From a virus: a stretch of 64,000 nt of DNA. Below are positions 1 through 7,109 of this stretch, piece by piece. The first letter of the stretch is position 1. The number at the start of each line of letters is the position of its first letter. The notes under the pieces are model-generated. The model ran no database searches. It was not told the origin of the DNA and worked only from the letters and a program-made list of their open reading frames with translations. The position numbers and the translations under genes are program-made. Where the stretch lies: the IMG/VR virus record IMGVR_UViG_3300021170_000018, positions 1 to 64,000 of that record. One strand, written 5' to 3'.

Positions 1-92
1 ACGATGATGATCGCGACTCCCTTGAAGTGGTAGCTGCCCTTGGCGTCGAAGTACCCGGTCGCCCACCACAGGTCCTGGTCGGTGATCGTCAT
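1..92 (-). CDS. Possible LAGLIDADG-type endonuclease, N-terminal fragment
   Basis: Only the first 30 codons are in the window; the gene runs off the left edge. The start overlaps the stop of the upstream gene (ATGA). The segment WATGYFDAKGS resembles the first LAGLIDADG helix, whose common form is LAGYFDADGS, which suggests a homing endonuclease or maturase-like protein. That rests on one short motif, so the function is tentative; the reading frame itself is well supported by the translational coupling. Confidence 0.5.
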   Translation of the reverse strand, partial: MTITDQDLWWATGYFDAKGSYHFKGVAIII

Positions 93-412
93 GCCGGCTG
101 CTCCTCGTGGTGGGAAGGGTTAGCGCAGTACACCGAACAGCCTCCTGGGTGCCGGAGGTGCTCGCGAGGGCGCGCGCAGGCCTGGAAACCGGGCCGCTGC
201 TCCCAGTCCCACCCGTGTACCATCGCCGCCGCCTCCGGCTCGGTGACCGGGTTGATCGCGGTGACGTGCGTATGGCCCAGCGCCTTCAGGTCGTGCTCCA
301 TGCCCGCGCGGCAGGTCGCCATGTGCCCGGACCATCCCTTGTGCGGCCCGTCGGGAACGAGGCGCAGCACGAAGCACCGGTGTCCGCAGAACTTGCAGTA
401 GGACCCGGCCAT
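89..412 (-). CDS. Small zinc-ribbon-like protein, unknown function
   Basis: A 107-aa protein. A CKFCGHRC motif near the N-terminus and later Cys and His residues (HMATC, CSVYC) suggest a structural zinc site. The ATG overlaps the upstream stop (ATGA), and a GGAAG ribosome-binding site lies inside the last codons of the upstream gene. The same GGAAGTCCCCTGATG junction recurs at 606, so adjacent cassettes share a coupling sequence. The family was not recognised. Confidence 0.75.
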   Translation of the reverse strand: MAGSYCKFCGHRCFVLRLVPDGPHKGWSGHMATCRAGMEHDLKALGHTHVTAINPVTEPEAAAMVHGWDWEQRPGFQACARPREHLRHPGGCSVYCANPSHHEEQPA

Positions 413-606
413 CAGGGGACTTCCTTCGGGTCCGGCATGCCAGGGCTGGTCTCCCATAGCCGGTTCTGGATGATCGACTCGGCCTCGTAGGCGGCACTTC
501 CGATGTCGTCCCAGCCGCCAGAGGAACCGAACCCGATCTCCGTGAAGTCCTCCTCGTAATGGCCGCGCCGCTTGACGGAGAACTCGATGAGGTACATGTC
601 GGACAT
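412..606 (-). CDS. Hypothetical small acidic protein
   Basis: A 64-aa protein beginning MSDMYLIEF. The start is placed at the ATGA overlap with the upstream gene, not at an in-frame codon further upstream that would lie inside that gene. It has no recognisable domain. It ends in EVP, like its upstream neighbour, because both ends encode the same ribosome-binding-site and stop/start junction. Confidence 0.7.
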   Translation of the reverse strand: MSDMYLIEFSVKRRGHYEEDFTEIGFGSSGGWDDIGSAAYEAESIIQNRLWETSPGMPDPKEVP

Positions 607-860
607 CAGGGGACTTCCTCCCGTACGGTTACCGTCACGGCGCACAGGTGCGGTTCGCGGCCCGTGGCGCAGTTATTGCAGGTAACAACGCTTTCCCCTA
701 GCTCGGCTAGGTGCCAGGCGCAGATCCCGAGCCTGATCGCGTGCTCATGCACGCAGGCCGCCTCGATCAGCGTCACGGGATCTGTCATGCACGTGAATCC
801 GTTCAGGGACCAGGTGCAGAACAGGACGGCGTCCCCGGGCGGGATGTCCTCCAGCCTCAT
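606..860 (-). CDS. Hypothetical Cys-containing protein
   Basis: An 84-aa protein, MRLEDIPPG at the N-terminus, with six Cys residues including CNNCATG, consistent with a small metal-binding fold. A GGAGCG ribosome-binding site precedes the ATG. It heads a run of overlapping genes continuing left to the window edge. No family recognised. Confidence 0.7.
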   Translation of the reverse strand: MRLEDIPPGDAVLFCTWSLNGFTCMTDPVTLIEAACVHEHAIRLGICAWHLAELGESVVTCNNCATGREPHLCAVTVTVREEVP

Positions 861-911
861 CGCGCGCTCCCTGGACGGAAGGGCGGCCTGTCAGCGGCGG
901 CCATCGGCATG

Positions 912-1109
912 TCAGGCGTCCTTCACGTCGGCCGGGTAGGCCCAGGAGGCGAAGGTGCACTCGGCCTCGGCCCTGGCCATGCGGCCCAGGGCATCCTTGC
1001 GCTGGGCCGCGCTCATCGCCTCCCACTCGGCGCGCGGGACGACCTCGATCCGCTCGCTCCGGCGGGCCTCCCCGTGCCCGACGATGATCCGCACTACGTC
1101 CCCGGTCAC
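912..1109 (-). CDS. Hypothetical protein
   Basis: A 65-aa protein starting at a GTG that overlaps the upstream stop (GTGA). The sequence alternates a short beta-type segment (GDVVRIIVGHG) with an amphipathic acidic/basic helix ending in ADVKDA. No motif assigns a function. Confidence 0.68.
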   Translation of the reverse strand: MTGDVVRIIVGHGEARRSERIEVVPRAEWEAMSAAQRKDALGRMARAEAECTFASWAYPADVKDA

Positions 1110-1348
1110 GATGCCGCGCTCCTTTCCTGTAGGGCCTCGCAGGTCCTGCTGTGCTCGCTCAGCCAGTGGACCCCGGGCGTCCCGTTCGGGACGGCCACCA
1201 TGCCATGTCCCTGGCAGTGATCGCAGGAATCGCAGCAGAACGGCCTGACCCCGTTGGTCAGCCGCTCGCACCCCGGAGACTGGCACTTGTGCAGGTCCCC
1301 GGGAGGGCAGCCGAGCACCCGGCAGTCGTGGGCCCGGCCGCTCACCAT
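1106..1348 (-). CDS. Cys-rich zinc-finger-like protein
   Basis: An 80-aa protein with ten Cys residues arranged as CRVLGC, CQSPGC and FCCDSCDHC. These paired CxxC/CxxxxC motifs indicate one or two structural zinc sites. It overlaps the gene upstream by a few bases and the gene downstream through GTGA. No enzyme residues are apparent; it could bind nucleic acid or protein. Confidence 0.75.
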   Translation of the reverse strand: MVSGRAHDCRVLGCPPGDLHKCQSPGCERLTNGVRPFCCDSCDHCQGHGMVAVPNGTPGVHWLSEHSRTCEALQERSAAS

Positions 1349-1506
1349 GGCTCCGCGCCTCCCTGCAGGGGCCTGCCGTACAGCTGCTCGTACATCCGGG
1401 CGATGGTCATCCGGTCCTTCTCGCGGCTGCTGACGTAGTCCTCGGGCAGGTTGGTGATGAGGATCAGCGCGCTCTCCTCGGCCGTGCTCAGCTTTTCCGG
1501 CTCCAT
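1342..1506 (-). CDS. Hypothetical small helical protein
   Basis: A 54-aa protein, mainly charged helix (KLSTAEESALILITNLPEDY), starting 2 bases after the upstream stop. No recognised family. Confidence 0.68.
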   Translation of the reverse strand: MEPEKLSTAEESALILITNLPEDYVSSREKDRMTIARMYEQLYGRPLQGGAEPW

Positions 1507-1508
1507 GC

Positions 1509-1823
1509 TCAGCCCCTGAGCTCGTCGGGGCCGACCGGGATCCAGGCCGACTCGATGAACCGGACCTCGTAGGGCCAGGCGACGCTGTTCTCCGCCACGT
1601 GGCGGGCGATGTGCTCCTCGGAGTTGCACTGCGACTGGCCGATGCCGCTGAAGCGGCGGCGGCCGTTGGCCTTCCTGCGGTTGACGAAAGCCGCGCCGCG
1701 CTCCGGGTGGACGGTCCACCAGCACCTCACGACGTGCCGGAAGTAGATCCCGCCGGCGGGAGCTGCCAGCTCGTCCAGGGAGATGAAGTTGAAGTCATCC
1801 TCGGGCAGCTTGTCGCTTGCCAT
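1509..1823 (-). CDS. Hypothetical protein, MASD N-terminus
   Basis: A 104-aa protein. The ATG overlaps the stop of the leaderless gene upstream (TGATG). The first four residues MASD and their codons match those of the short gene ending at 8245, another leftward cassette. A mixed-charge RRKANGRRRFSG segment is central. Function unknown. Confidence 0.75.
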   Translation of the reverse strand: MASDKLPEDDFNFISLDELAAPAGGIYFRHVVRCWWTVHPERGAAFVNRRKANGRRRFSGIGQSQCNSEEHIARHVAENSVAWPYEVRFIESAWIPVGPDELRG

Positions 1824-2005
1824 CAGAGAGTCCCTCCCGGGCACAGCGCGACGTCGTCGAGCTGCCAGTTTCCGTCCCCGTGCACGACCGGCTCCAGCGC
1901 CCTGCGCATGTCCGCGTCGACCTGGGAGACCACCTCAAGGTCGGCGGTTCCCTCGGGGACCAGCACCCTGACGGCGACCACCACCATCTTCCGGTTCTTC
2001 GTCAT
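1823..2005 (-). CDS. Leaderless small protein, unknown function
   Basis: A 60-aa protein starting MTKNRKMVVVAV. The start is chosen because a TATCAT -10 box (2012-2017, complementary strand) lies exactly 6 bases upstream of the ATG and there is no ribosome-binding site, so the mRNA should begin at the AUG. It is the first gene of the operon running to the left edge. The fold looks like a small alpha/beta protein. Confidence 0.8.
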   Translation of the reverse strand: MTKNRKMVVVAVRVLVPEGTADLEVVSQVDADMRRALEPVVHGDGNWQLDDVALCPGGTL

Positions 2006-2011
2006 GCCCCC

Positions 2012-2036
2012 ATGATAGCAAGGAAAGCTGTATAGT
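2012..2036. promoter_or_regulatory. Conserved bidirectional promoter element
   Basis: The core ATAGCAAGGAAAGCTGTAT lies at 2015-2033. Leftward, TATCAT is 6 bases before the ATG of the 60-aa gene. Rightward, TATAGT (2031-2036) points at the short gene at 2086. This is one of 16 copies of the element in the window. Confidence 0.8.
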
Positions 2037-2085
2037 AGAAGCACGACGGGAAGCCCGGAAGGGGTGCCGGATAGCCGGGAAGGCG

Positions 2086-2226
2086 ATGAGCGTAATGCTC
2101 AGCATCAGGGAGTACATGGAGGCCAGCGCTGACCACCGGCCGCTGACCCCGCAGGAGCAGGCGGACGCGATCACGGGCAACACCGACCTGGAACAGGACC
2201 CTCAGGCGCTGCCGGTCCCCTGTTAG
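2086..2226 (+). CDS. Hypothetical 46-aa protein
   Basis: The ATG is preceded by GGGAAGG at short spacing and follows the rightward -10 box of the promoter at 2012-2036 by about 50 bases. The product is a small, mainly helical peptide with a PLTPQEQADAI segment. It is too short for a family call, but promoter, ribosome-binding site and frame are consistent. Confidence 0.6.
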   Translation: MSVMLSIREYMEASADHRPLTPQEQADAITGNTDLEQDPQALPVPC

Positions 2227-2261
2227 CAACCCTCCTTGCCAGCGCCCGCCTTTCCACGGTA

Positions 2262-2278
2262 GGCTTCCTGGCTATGCC
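2262..2278 (+). promoter_or_regulatory. Degenerate copy of the conserved promoter
   Basis: GGCTTCCTGGCTATGCC resembles the CTTTCCTTGCTATNNT end of the element. The putative -10 (TATGCC) overlaps the first ATG of the flavohemoprotein gene and is 4 bases from its second ATG, unlike the 6 bases of good copies. The match is weak. Confidence 0.35.
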
Positions 2279-3431
2279 CGGAATGGACCCGAAGCTCCTG
2301 CAGGCAAGCCTCGACGCGGTGGCCGGGCGCGAGCGGGAGCTGGCCGAGTTCTTCTACGCCCGCCTGTTCCTCCTCGCCGTCAACCGCGACCAGCCTGAGG
2401 TCCAGGCCATGTTCCCGCTGGTGATGACCGCCCAGCGGGACCGCCTGCTGGGTGCCCTGGTGCAGGTCGTGCAGCTCGCCGCCAGCGGCGACACGGCCGC
2501 GCTGACCGCCCTGCTGGAGGACACGGGCCGCAGCCACCGGATGATCGCCGCCCTGCGTCCCGAGCACTTCCCGCTGGTCGGCGAGGCCCTGCTCGCCACC
2601 CTCGCCGAGTACGCCGGGAAGGCCTGGACGGCCGAGGTGGCCGCCACCTGGAACGAGGCCTACGCCCTGGTGTCCTCCGTGATGGTCAAGGCGATGGAGG
2701 ACGACGGGTCTCCCCGGTGGTGGGACGCGACGGTGATCTCCTCGCGGATGCTGTCGCGGGACGTCCTGGGCCTCCTGGTGCACCTCGGCCAGCCGATGGC
2801 GTGGGAGCCGGGCCAGTCGGTGAAGGCCGAGATCGACGGGCCGCCCGCGCCGTCCGTCCGCCGCTGGCTCACCCCCGTCAACGCCCCGCCCGGCGCGGGC
2901 GACCGGCTGGAGTTCCACGTCCGGGTCATCCCCTGGGGGGTGTTCGGTCCCGCCCTGGCAAGGGCGGCCAGGCAGGGCGCGGCGCTGAGGCTCAGCGCCC
3001 CCGGCGGGACGCTGCGGCTGGACGGGGAGTCATCCCGGCCGGTGCTCATGATCGCCGGGTCTACCGGGCTGTCGCCGATGCTGGCGATGCTGGAGGCCCT
3101 CGCCCGCCGCCCGGACCCGCCGGCGACGTCGCTGTACTTCGGGGCGCGCGACCCCGAGGGGCTTTACGCGGCCCCCGAGCTGGATGGCATGACCGCCTCG
3201 CGCCCGTGGCTGTCCGTCACGTACGCGGTGGAGGCCCCGGCGGGAAGCACCCCCGGGTACCAGGGGGCGCACGGCACCGTCACGAGCGCGGCAATGCGGG
3301 ACGGCCGCGACTGGAGCGGCCATGACGTGTACGCGTGCGGGCCGCCGACCATGGTCCGGGCGGCCCTGGACCGCCTGGCCAGGGCAGGCGTCCCGCCGGG
3401 CCAGGTGCACGCCGAGGAGTTCCTGTCCTAG
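2274..3431 (+). CDS. hmp: Flavohemoprotein (globin plus FAD/NAD reductase)
   Basis: A 385-aa protein of normal length for flavohemoglobins, which oxidise nitric oxide to nitrate with NAD(P)H and O2. Residues 1-140 form the globin: the probable B10 Tyr is Y28 (EFFYARLF) and the proximal F8 His is H88, in the context SHRMIAALRPEHFPLVGE that is typical of the family. Residues 150-250 are the FAD-binding barrel, with RRWLT where the family has RxYS. Residues 255-385 form the NAD domain, with GSTGLSPML and ACGPPTM. The protein should be cytosolic. It is followed 19 bases later by a DivIVA-like gene. An intact flavohemoprotein is unexpected in a phage and looks like a host-derived cargo gene. An alternative start is the ATG at 2283. 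Confidence 0.9.
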   Translation: MPGMDPKLLQASLDAVAGRERELAEFFYARLFLLAVNRDQPEVQAMFPLVMTAQRDRLLGALVQVVQLAASGDTAALTALLEDTGRSHRMIAALRPEHFPLVGEALLATLAEYAGKAWTAEVAATWNEAYALVSSVMVKAMEDDGSPRWWDATVISSRMLSRDVLGLLVHLGQPMAWEPGQSVKAEIDGPPAPSVRRWLTPVNAPPGAGDRLEFHVRVIPWGVFGPALARAARQGAALRLSAPGGTLRLDGESSRPVLMIAGSTGLSPMLAMLEALARRPDPPATSLYFGARDPEGLYAAPELDGMTASRPWLSVTYAVEAPAGSTPGYQGAHGTVTSAAMRDGRDWSGHDVYACGPPTMVRAALDRLARAGVPPGQVHAEEFLS

Positions 3432-3450
3432 CCACGAGAGGGAGGGGTCA

Positions 3451-3981
3451 ATGGCACCCGCCAGCACGGGCCCGCTGCGGCGCAGGCTCACCGCCGACGA
3501 CATCAGGAACTACGATTTCCCCGCGCGGTTCGGGCGGCCGGACATGGACGACGTGCGCATTTTCCGGGAGCGCGTGGCCGCCGAGGTGGAGCAGCTCGCC
3601 CTGGAGGCCCGTGACGCGCGCCGGTTCCCGGCCGCCGAGGTGGCGGCCCGGGAGGCCACCCGGATCCTGGCGGGCGCCCGGCGCACCGGCGAGGGCGTCA
3701 TCGCGACTGCCCAGGCGCAGGCCCGGGACGTGACCCTCACGGCCCGGGACCGGGCCGAGAGGCTGGTCGCCGACGGCCACGCCCTCCGCGACGGGATCCT
3801 GGACCAGGCGCGCGGCCAGGCGGAGGCGGTCGTCGCCGAGGCGGCGGCCCGCTTCCCGGTCGATGCCCAGGCGCAGGTCGCCTACCTGCAGTCATTCGCG
3901 GAGCTGCTGACCGGGCAACTGCGCAGCGCCATCGAGGTGCTGGAGGCCCGGCGCCCGGGGATGCCGCCCGTCACTTCCTGA
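3451..3981 (+). CDS. DivIVA-like coiled-coil protein
   Basis: A 176-aa protein with a strong GAGGG-type ribosome-binding site. The N-terminal segment IRNYDFPARFGRPDMDDVRI resembles the DivIVA-domain repeat (F..(x)GY...eV..F), and the rest is a long Ala/Arg/Glu coiled coil with ARR and ARD heptads, as in actinobacterial polar-growth proteins. No membrane segment is seen. It sits directly behind the flavohemoprotein gene and is probably co-transcribed. A role in host cell-shape control is possible but inferred only from the resemblance. Confidence 0.72.
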   Translation: MAPASTGPLRRRLTADDIRNYDFPARFGRPDMDDVRIFRERVAAEVEQLALEARDARRFPAAEVAAREATRILAGARRTGEGVIATAQAQARDVTLTARDRAERLVADGHALRDGILDQARGQAEAVVAEAAARFPVDAQAQVAYLQSFAELLTGQLRSAIEVLEARRPGMPPVTS

Positions 3982-4090
3982 AGGCTGCGGCCGGGGGTAC
4001 GCGGGCAGGCCAGGCTAGCACCGGGCTGCCGTAATCCCCCTGCTTATTAGGGCCGCGAGGGCCACGCCGCGATCTCACGGTACCCGGTCG

Positions 4091-4342
4091 CTACCGCAGT
4101 TCGCGGCGGACCACCCGCACCATGTCGCCTTCGGTGCCGTACCCGCAGAACCACACCCAGTCATCCGTGACCATGGCCTCATTCAGCTTCCGGTCCCGCT
4201 CGTCGGCCAGCTCGGGGTGCCGGTCATTGGCCTCGACCTCCTGCCCGGCATGAGCGATGGCCGCCGCCTTATCAGCGAACGGCGCTACCTCCACGTCACC
4301 ATGGCGGTCCTCGGTGATCACGATGAAGACTTCAGTCGCCAT
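4091..4342 (-). CDS. Hypothetical protein
   Basis: An 83-aa protein beginning MATEVFIVITEDRHGDVEV. The ATG is chosen because GGGGAAAG lies just upstream; it overlaps the preceding gene by 11 bases. The N-terminal beta strand, central helix and C-terminal WVWFCGYGTEGDMVRVV segment suggest a compact alpha/beta fold. No family recognised. The 109 bases between it and the convergent gene ending at 3981 hold no gene and no clear terminator. Confidence 0.72.
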   Translation of the reverse strand: MATEVFIVITEDRHGDVEVAPFADKAAAIAHAGQEVEANDRHPELADERDRKLNEAMVTDDWVWFCGYGTEGDMVRVVRRELR

Positions 4343-4493
4343 CTTTCCCCCTGGGCCGTCCATGACGTCTCTCCCACTCCCGGTACCGGCGCGGGCCGAC
4401 GATGATGATGACGGCCGACCAGGCCATCCCGGCGCAGGACAGCACGACGGCGATGATGAGCACCACCGTGCCGATGCCGTGGCTCTCGATCAT
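4332..4493 (-). CDS. Single-pass membrane protein
   Basis: A 53-aa protein with one hydrophobic helix (residues 7-30, GIGTVVLIIAVVLSCAGMAW onward) followed by a basic tail (RRYREWERRHGRPRGKD), predicting an N-out, C-in inner-membrane peptide. The start overlaps the upstream stop as ATGA. Function unknown; holin-like or superinfection roles would be speculation. Confidence 0.72.
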   Translation of the reverse strand: MIESHGIGTVVLIIAVVLSCAGMAWSAVIIIVGPRRYREWERRHGRPRGKDGD

Positions 4494-4867
4494 GCCGTGC
4501 TCTCGCTCAGCAGCACGTCCTCGGTGACGATCACCAGCCGCCACTGGTCCTTCCCGAGGTCCGTGGTCACCTTCACCGGCACCGGGAACCAGTCCTCAAG
4601 CTGACTTCCCGGGCCGTCCCAGAGGGCGGGGTCGACCATGAGGAGCTGCCGGATCGCGGGGTGCATCTCCAGGCGCAGCCCGTCCGGCCTCTTGTCGCCC
4701 GGCGCGTAGTTGCACTGCACGTAGCTGACCACGCTGGTGACCAGGTGCCGGACCGCCTGCTGCTCCGCCGTCCACCCGGGGCAGTCCGGCACGCTGAAGT
4801 CGGCGGTGAACTGCGGGTGCGGGCCGTGCGGCTCCTCGTTCCCGCACGCGGGGTAGGGCAAGTTCAT
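4490..4867 (-). CDS. Hypothetical protein
   Basis: A 125-aa protein. CGNEEPHGPH near the N-terminus resembles short metal-site or substrate loops of phage-encoded regulatory proteins. The middle is a helix (AVRHLVTSVVSYVQCNYAPG) and the C-terminus is strand-rich (RLVIVTEDVLL). Coupled by ATGA at both ends. No family recognised. Confidence 0.72.
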   Translation of the reverse strand: MNLPYPACGNEEPHGPHPQFTADFSVPDCPGWTAEQQAVRHLVTSVVSYVQCNYAPGDKRPDGLRLEMHPAIRQLLMVDPALWDGPGSQLEDWFPVPVKVTTDLGKDQWRLVIVTEDVLLSESTA

Positions 4868-5070
4868 GGCGGGAGGGTACCGGAATCCGGGCAGCTGGCG
4901 AGGGAGGTGCCGTGCAGCGCCTCATGATGCCAGCCGAGGTTGCCGATGTCGCTGTCGCCTGGGGTCAGCGATGACATGACGTACTGCTCGCCGGGCGCGA
5001 TGGGGATCCCGCACCCCCAGCCGCAGCAGTGCACCTTACGGGCGGTGCGCTCCTGGTAGATGAGGGTCAT
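4864..5070 (-). CDS. Small zinc-ribbon-like protein
   Basis: A 68-aa protein with HCCGWGCGIPIAPGEQY, a treble-clef-like knuckle common in phage zinc-ribbon proteins, and a downstream WHHEALH that could complete the metal site. Coupled by ATGA to both neighbours. Probably a small binding protein, role unknown. Confidence 0.74.
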   Translation of the reverse strand: MTLIYQERTARKVHCCGWGCGIPIAPGEQYVMSSLTPGDSDIGNLGWHHEALHGTSLASCPDSGTLPP

Positions 5071-5297
5071 AGCGGCTCCTCTAGCTCGCGCACCACCTCG
5101 CCGTATCCTTGCTTGGCGATGGCCCACTTGATGTACCCCGGGTTGCCGTAGACGCGGACGACGTAGCAGCCCTCCACCATTACGTAGTCGGGCGCTCCCG
5201 CGACCACGGCCGGGCCGAGCTGCTGGACGGTTGTGTCGAGCAGCTCCGGGCTGGCCGTGCGGACGAGGATGTCGGTGAACTCAGGCTTCGTGCTCAC
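5067..5297 (-). CDS. Hypothetical protein
   Basis: A 76-aa protein starting at a GTG that overlaps the upstream stop (GTGA). The pattern (helix, PDYVMVEGCYVVRVYG strands, then IKWAIAKQGYGEVVRELE helix) suggests a small alpha/beta domain. No recognised family. Confidence 0.72.
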   Translation of the reverse strand: MSTKPEFTDILVRTASPELLDTTVQQLGPAVVAGAPDYVMVEGCYVVRVYGNPGYIKWAIAKQGYGEVVRELEEPL

Positions 5298-5464
5298 TTC
5301 GCGTGCACCAGGACCTTCCCGGACGTCAGCATCCACTTGACCTCCTCGACCCGCGCTGCGGCCATCAACCTGGTCGAGACGATCTCCCCTACTCGCGGCA
5401 CGGCGGCCACCTCATACTCCTCCTCCGGAACCCCCGGGCGCCCCGATATCACCGTGATCTTCAC
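5294..5464 (-). CDS. Hypothetical small beta-rich protein
   Basis: A 56-aa protein, GTG start overlapping the upstream stop. It contains VKITVISGRPGVPEEEYEVA and ends in VKWMLTSGKVLVHAK. The alternating hydrophobic pattern suggests a small beta barrel. Function unknown. Confidence 0.7.
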   Translation of the reverse strand: MKITVISGRPGVPEEEYEVAAVPRVGEIVSTRLMAAARVEEVKWMLTSGKVLVHAK

Positions 5465-6015
5465 GTTCCGGCCGCCTTCCGGCCCGCTGCCCATCCCGAG
5501 CCGAACTGCACGCTGGCCTCCCGCCTGCCCAGCCCGCGCTCGACCGCCGCCGCGAGCAGCGCCTCCCGGGAAGGCTCCTCGCTGGATCCGCCCCGGGCAA
5601 GCCTCCAGGCGCAGTTGTAGAGGGTCATCGCCCGGCGGCCCGCCGGGGCGTCGCGCATCGCCCCGGCCTCCATGGCGATCCTGCCCTCGGGGGAAAGCTC
5701 CCGCTGGCGCCGCTCGTACGCCTCCGGCGACCAGAACATGACGCTGCCCCTGGGGCCGTCGGCGCCGGTCCTGATCAGGGTGCCGTCGCGGGAGAGGGCC
5801 TCCAGCGCGCTGGCCACCTGCCCGGCGAGCACCTTCCACGCCGCCCAGGAGGCGGACTTGCCGCCGCGAGTCCCGTCATCCCTGAAGTCCAGGCCGAGGT
5901 CCGCGCAGACGCCGTCGGGGAACTCCGAGTCTGCCAGGGGGATGGGCCCTTCCCACCGCAGGGCGCGCTCCCTTGTCGCGGCGAGGACGGCGGCGTAGTC
6001 GGCCGTGGCCGTCAT
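5461..6015 (-). CDS. Hypothetical protein
   Basis: A 184-aa protein, the largest of this cassette run. It is mainly helical and charged, with WEGPIPLADSEFPDG near the N-terminus and a basic C-terminus. The 51 bases upstream contain no clear promoter copy. No family recognised; nothing suggests an enzyme. Confidence 0.72.
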   Translation of the reverse strand: MTATADYAAVLAATRERALRWEGPIPLADSEFPDGVCADLGLDFRDDGTRGGKSASWAAWKVLAGQVASALEALSRDGTLIRTGADGPRGSVMFWSPEAYERRQRELSPEGRIAMEAGAMRDAPAGRRAMTLYNCAWRLARGGSSEEPSREALLAAAVERGLGRREASVQFGSGWAAGRKAAGT

Positions 6016-6066
6016 GATGCGCCGGCCGCCCGGGTCCGGGACGCCCCGTCCTTCACGCTGTACACG

Positions 6067-6255
6067 TCACGACCTCTCGATCCGCATGCCGATGACGGTG
6101 GCCCCGGCCTCCACGACCCTGATGTCCTGCCGGACCGAGGCGGGACGGTGACGCCCGAGCCAGTCCTCCAGCTCGTCAGCAGCCTCGTGGAGCCCCGGAG
6201 AAAACTCGCCGTCCCTGGCCGCGCGCCACTGGGCGATAAGGTCTTCGAGTGTCAT
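6067..6255 (-). CDS. Hypothetical small helical protein
   Basis: A 62-aa protein starting MTLEDLIAQW. A perfect AGGAGG ribosome-binding site lies 5 bases before the ATG, inside a 7-codon leaderless reading frame (MTNIQEA, 6255-6278) whose stop overlaps this start. It is thus the first full gene after the promoter at 6285-6305 and is translationally coupled to the leader. Confidence 0.75.
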   Translation of the reverse strand: MTLEDLIAQWRAARDGEFSPGLHEAADELEDWLGRHRPASVRQDIRVVEAGATVIGMRIERS

Positions 6256-6593
6256 CAGGCCTCCTGGATGTTAGTCATGCGGCCAGCATAGCAAGGAAGC
6301 CTGTAATCCGGTAGCGGGCCAGGCCCGGCCGACGCTGCCGACCCGGGGACGCCGAGGTCGCGCTCCTCGTTGCACCGCGCGTGCGCCAGCCGCATGTTCT
6401 CGTCGTCGTCGGTGCCGCCCATAATGACGGGAACGACGTGGTCCCGGGAGGCGCGCACCGGGTCGGTGCTACTGGTGATCGTGAAGTCGATCAGGAGCCC
6501 GCACCACCAGCAGCCATCGCCGTCCCGCTCGCGCAGGCGGCGAAACTGGGCGGCTACCCGCTTGGGCTTCCGGTGAGGCCGCTTCCTGCTCAC
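6255..6593 (-). CDS. HNH endonuclease
   Basis: A 112-aa protein. The HNH fold is shown by CWWCG (first zinc knuckle), SRDHVVPVIMGG (catalytic His region), and a NMRLAHARCN block closing the motif. A basic N-terminus (SRKRPHRKPKR) could bind DNA. The GTG start overlaps the upstream stop. The frame runs on through the downstream promoter and shares its stop with the MTNIQEA leader, so its last 20 or so codons double as promoter DNA. It may act as a nicking or homing nuclease, or assist packaging as HNH proteins do in other phages; context does not decide. Confidence 0.82.
   Translation of the reverse strand: MSRKRPHRKPKRVAAQFRRLRERDGDGCWWCGLLIDFTITSSTDPVRASRDHVVPVIMGGTDDDENMRLAHARCNEERDLGVPGSAASAGPGPLPDYRLPCYAGRMTNIQEA
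6285..6305 (-). promoter_or_regulatory. Conserved promoter with leaderless leader peptide
   Basis: On the complementary strand TACAGGCTTCCTTGC precedes a TATGCT -10 box that is 6 bases before an ATG at 6278. That ATG opens a 7-codon frame (MTNIQEA) carrying the AGGAGG site for the next gene. The promoter lies inside the 3' end of the HNH gene. Confidence 0.78.
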
Positions 6594-6823
6594 GTCCCCG
6601 CCAGGCCCCACTCGGTCACGGGGCGCAGGTCCAGGAACTTATGGCTGCCGTCGTCCAGCCGTAGCAGGCAGGTCCACCAGTCGGCGTGGGCCTTGACGAG
6701 GGTGCCCTCCCAGGTGCCGTTGTCGGCCCAGGAGGGGATGCCCCGGTGCCTCACCACGAGGCGGACCCGCTGGCCCTCGAGGGGCCTCAGCTCCTCCGGC
6801 CGTGGCCAGCCGGGGTAGCTCAT
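6590..6823 (-). CDS. Hypothetical protein, possible SH3-like beta barrel
   Basis: A 77-aa protein. EGQRVRLVVRHRGIPSW, GTWEGTLVKAHADWW and LLRLDDGS give the alternating strands of a small beta barrel. Coupled to both neighbours (ATGA and GTGA). No family recognised. Confidence 0.7.
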   Translation of the reverse strand: MSYPGWPRPEELRPLEGQRVRLVVRHRGIPSWADNGTWEGTLVKAHADWWTCLLRLDDGSHKFLDLRPVTEWGLAGT

Positions 6824-7092
6824 GACGATCCCGCAGCGCGGGGAGGACGGCCGAGCCGCACCACGCTGGCGCACAGCCGCAGCTTCTCCCGCGCCGCGCC
6901 GGAATGGTAGAAGCTCGTCGGCTCGTCATCCCGCGCGTCGTCGAGCACCTCCTGGGCATGGAACACGTAGCACCCGTCGCACAGCGGCGTTCCCGGGTCG
7001 CAGTCGAGGCACAGGTCCCGGGCGTCGTTGGGGGCGGGCCTTGCGCCGCAGCGGTCGCAGGCGGGTTCCTCGGGGATGGCTTCCGGGCTCAT
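6820..7092 (-). CDS. Zinc-ribbon protein
   Basis: A 90-aa protein with three Cys pairs, CDRCG, CLDCD and CDGCY, in the first 45 residues, as in treble-clef or RING-like zinc proteins. The C-terminal half is an Ala/Arg-rich helix. Probably a binding protein; partner unknown. Confidence 0.75.
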   Translation of the reverse strand: MSPEAIPEEPACDRCGARPAPNDARDLCLDCDPGTPLCDGCYVFHAQEVLDDARDDEPTSFYHSGAAREKLRLCASVVRLGRPPRAAGSS

Positions 7093-7109
7093 TCAGGATC
7101 TCCGGCCTG

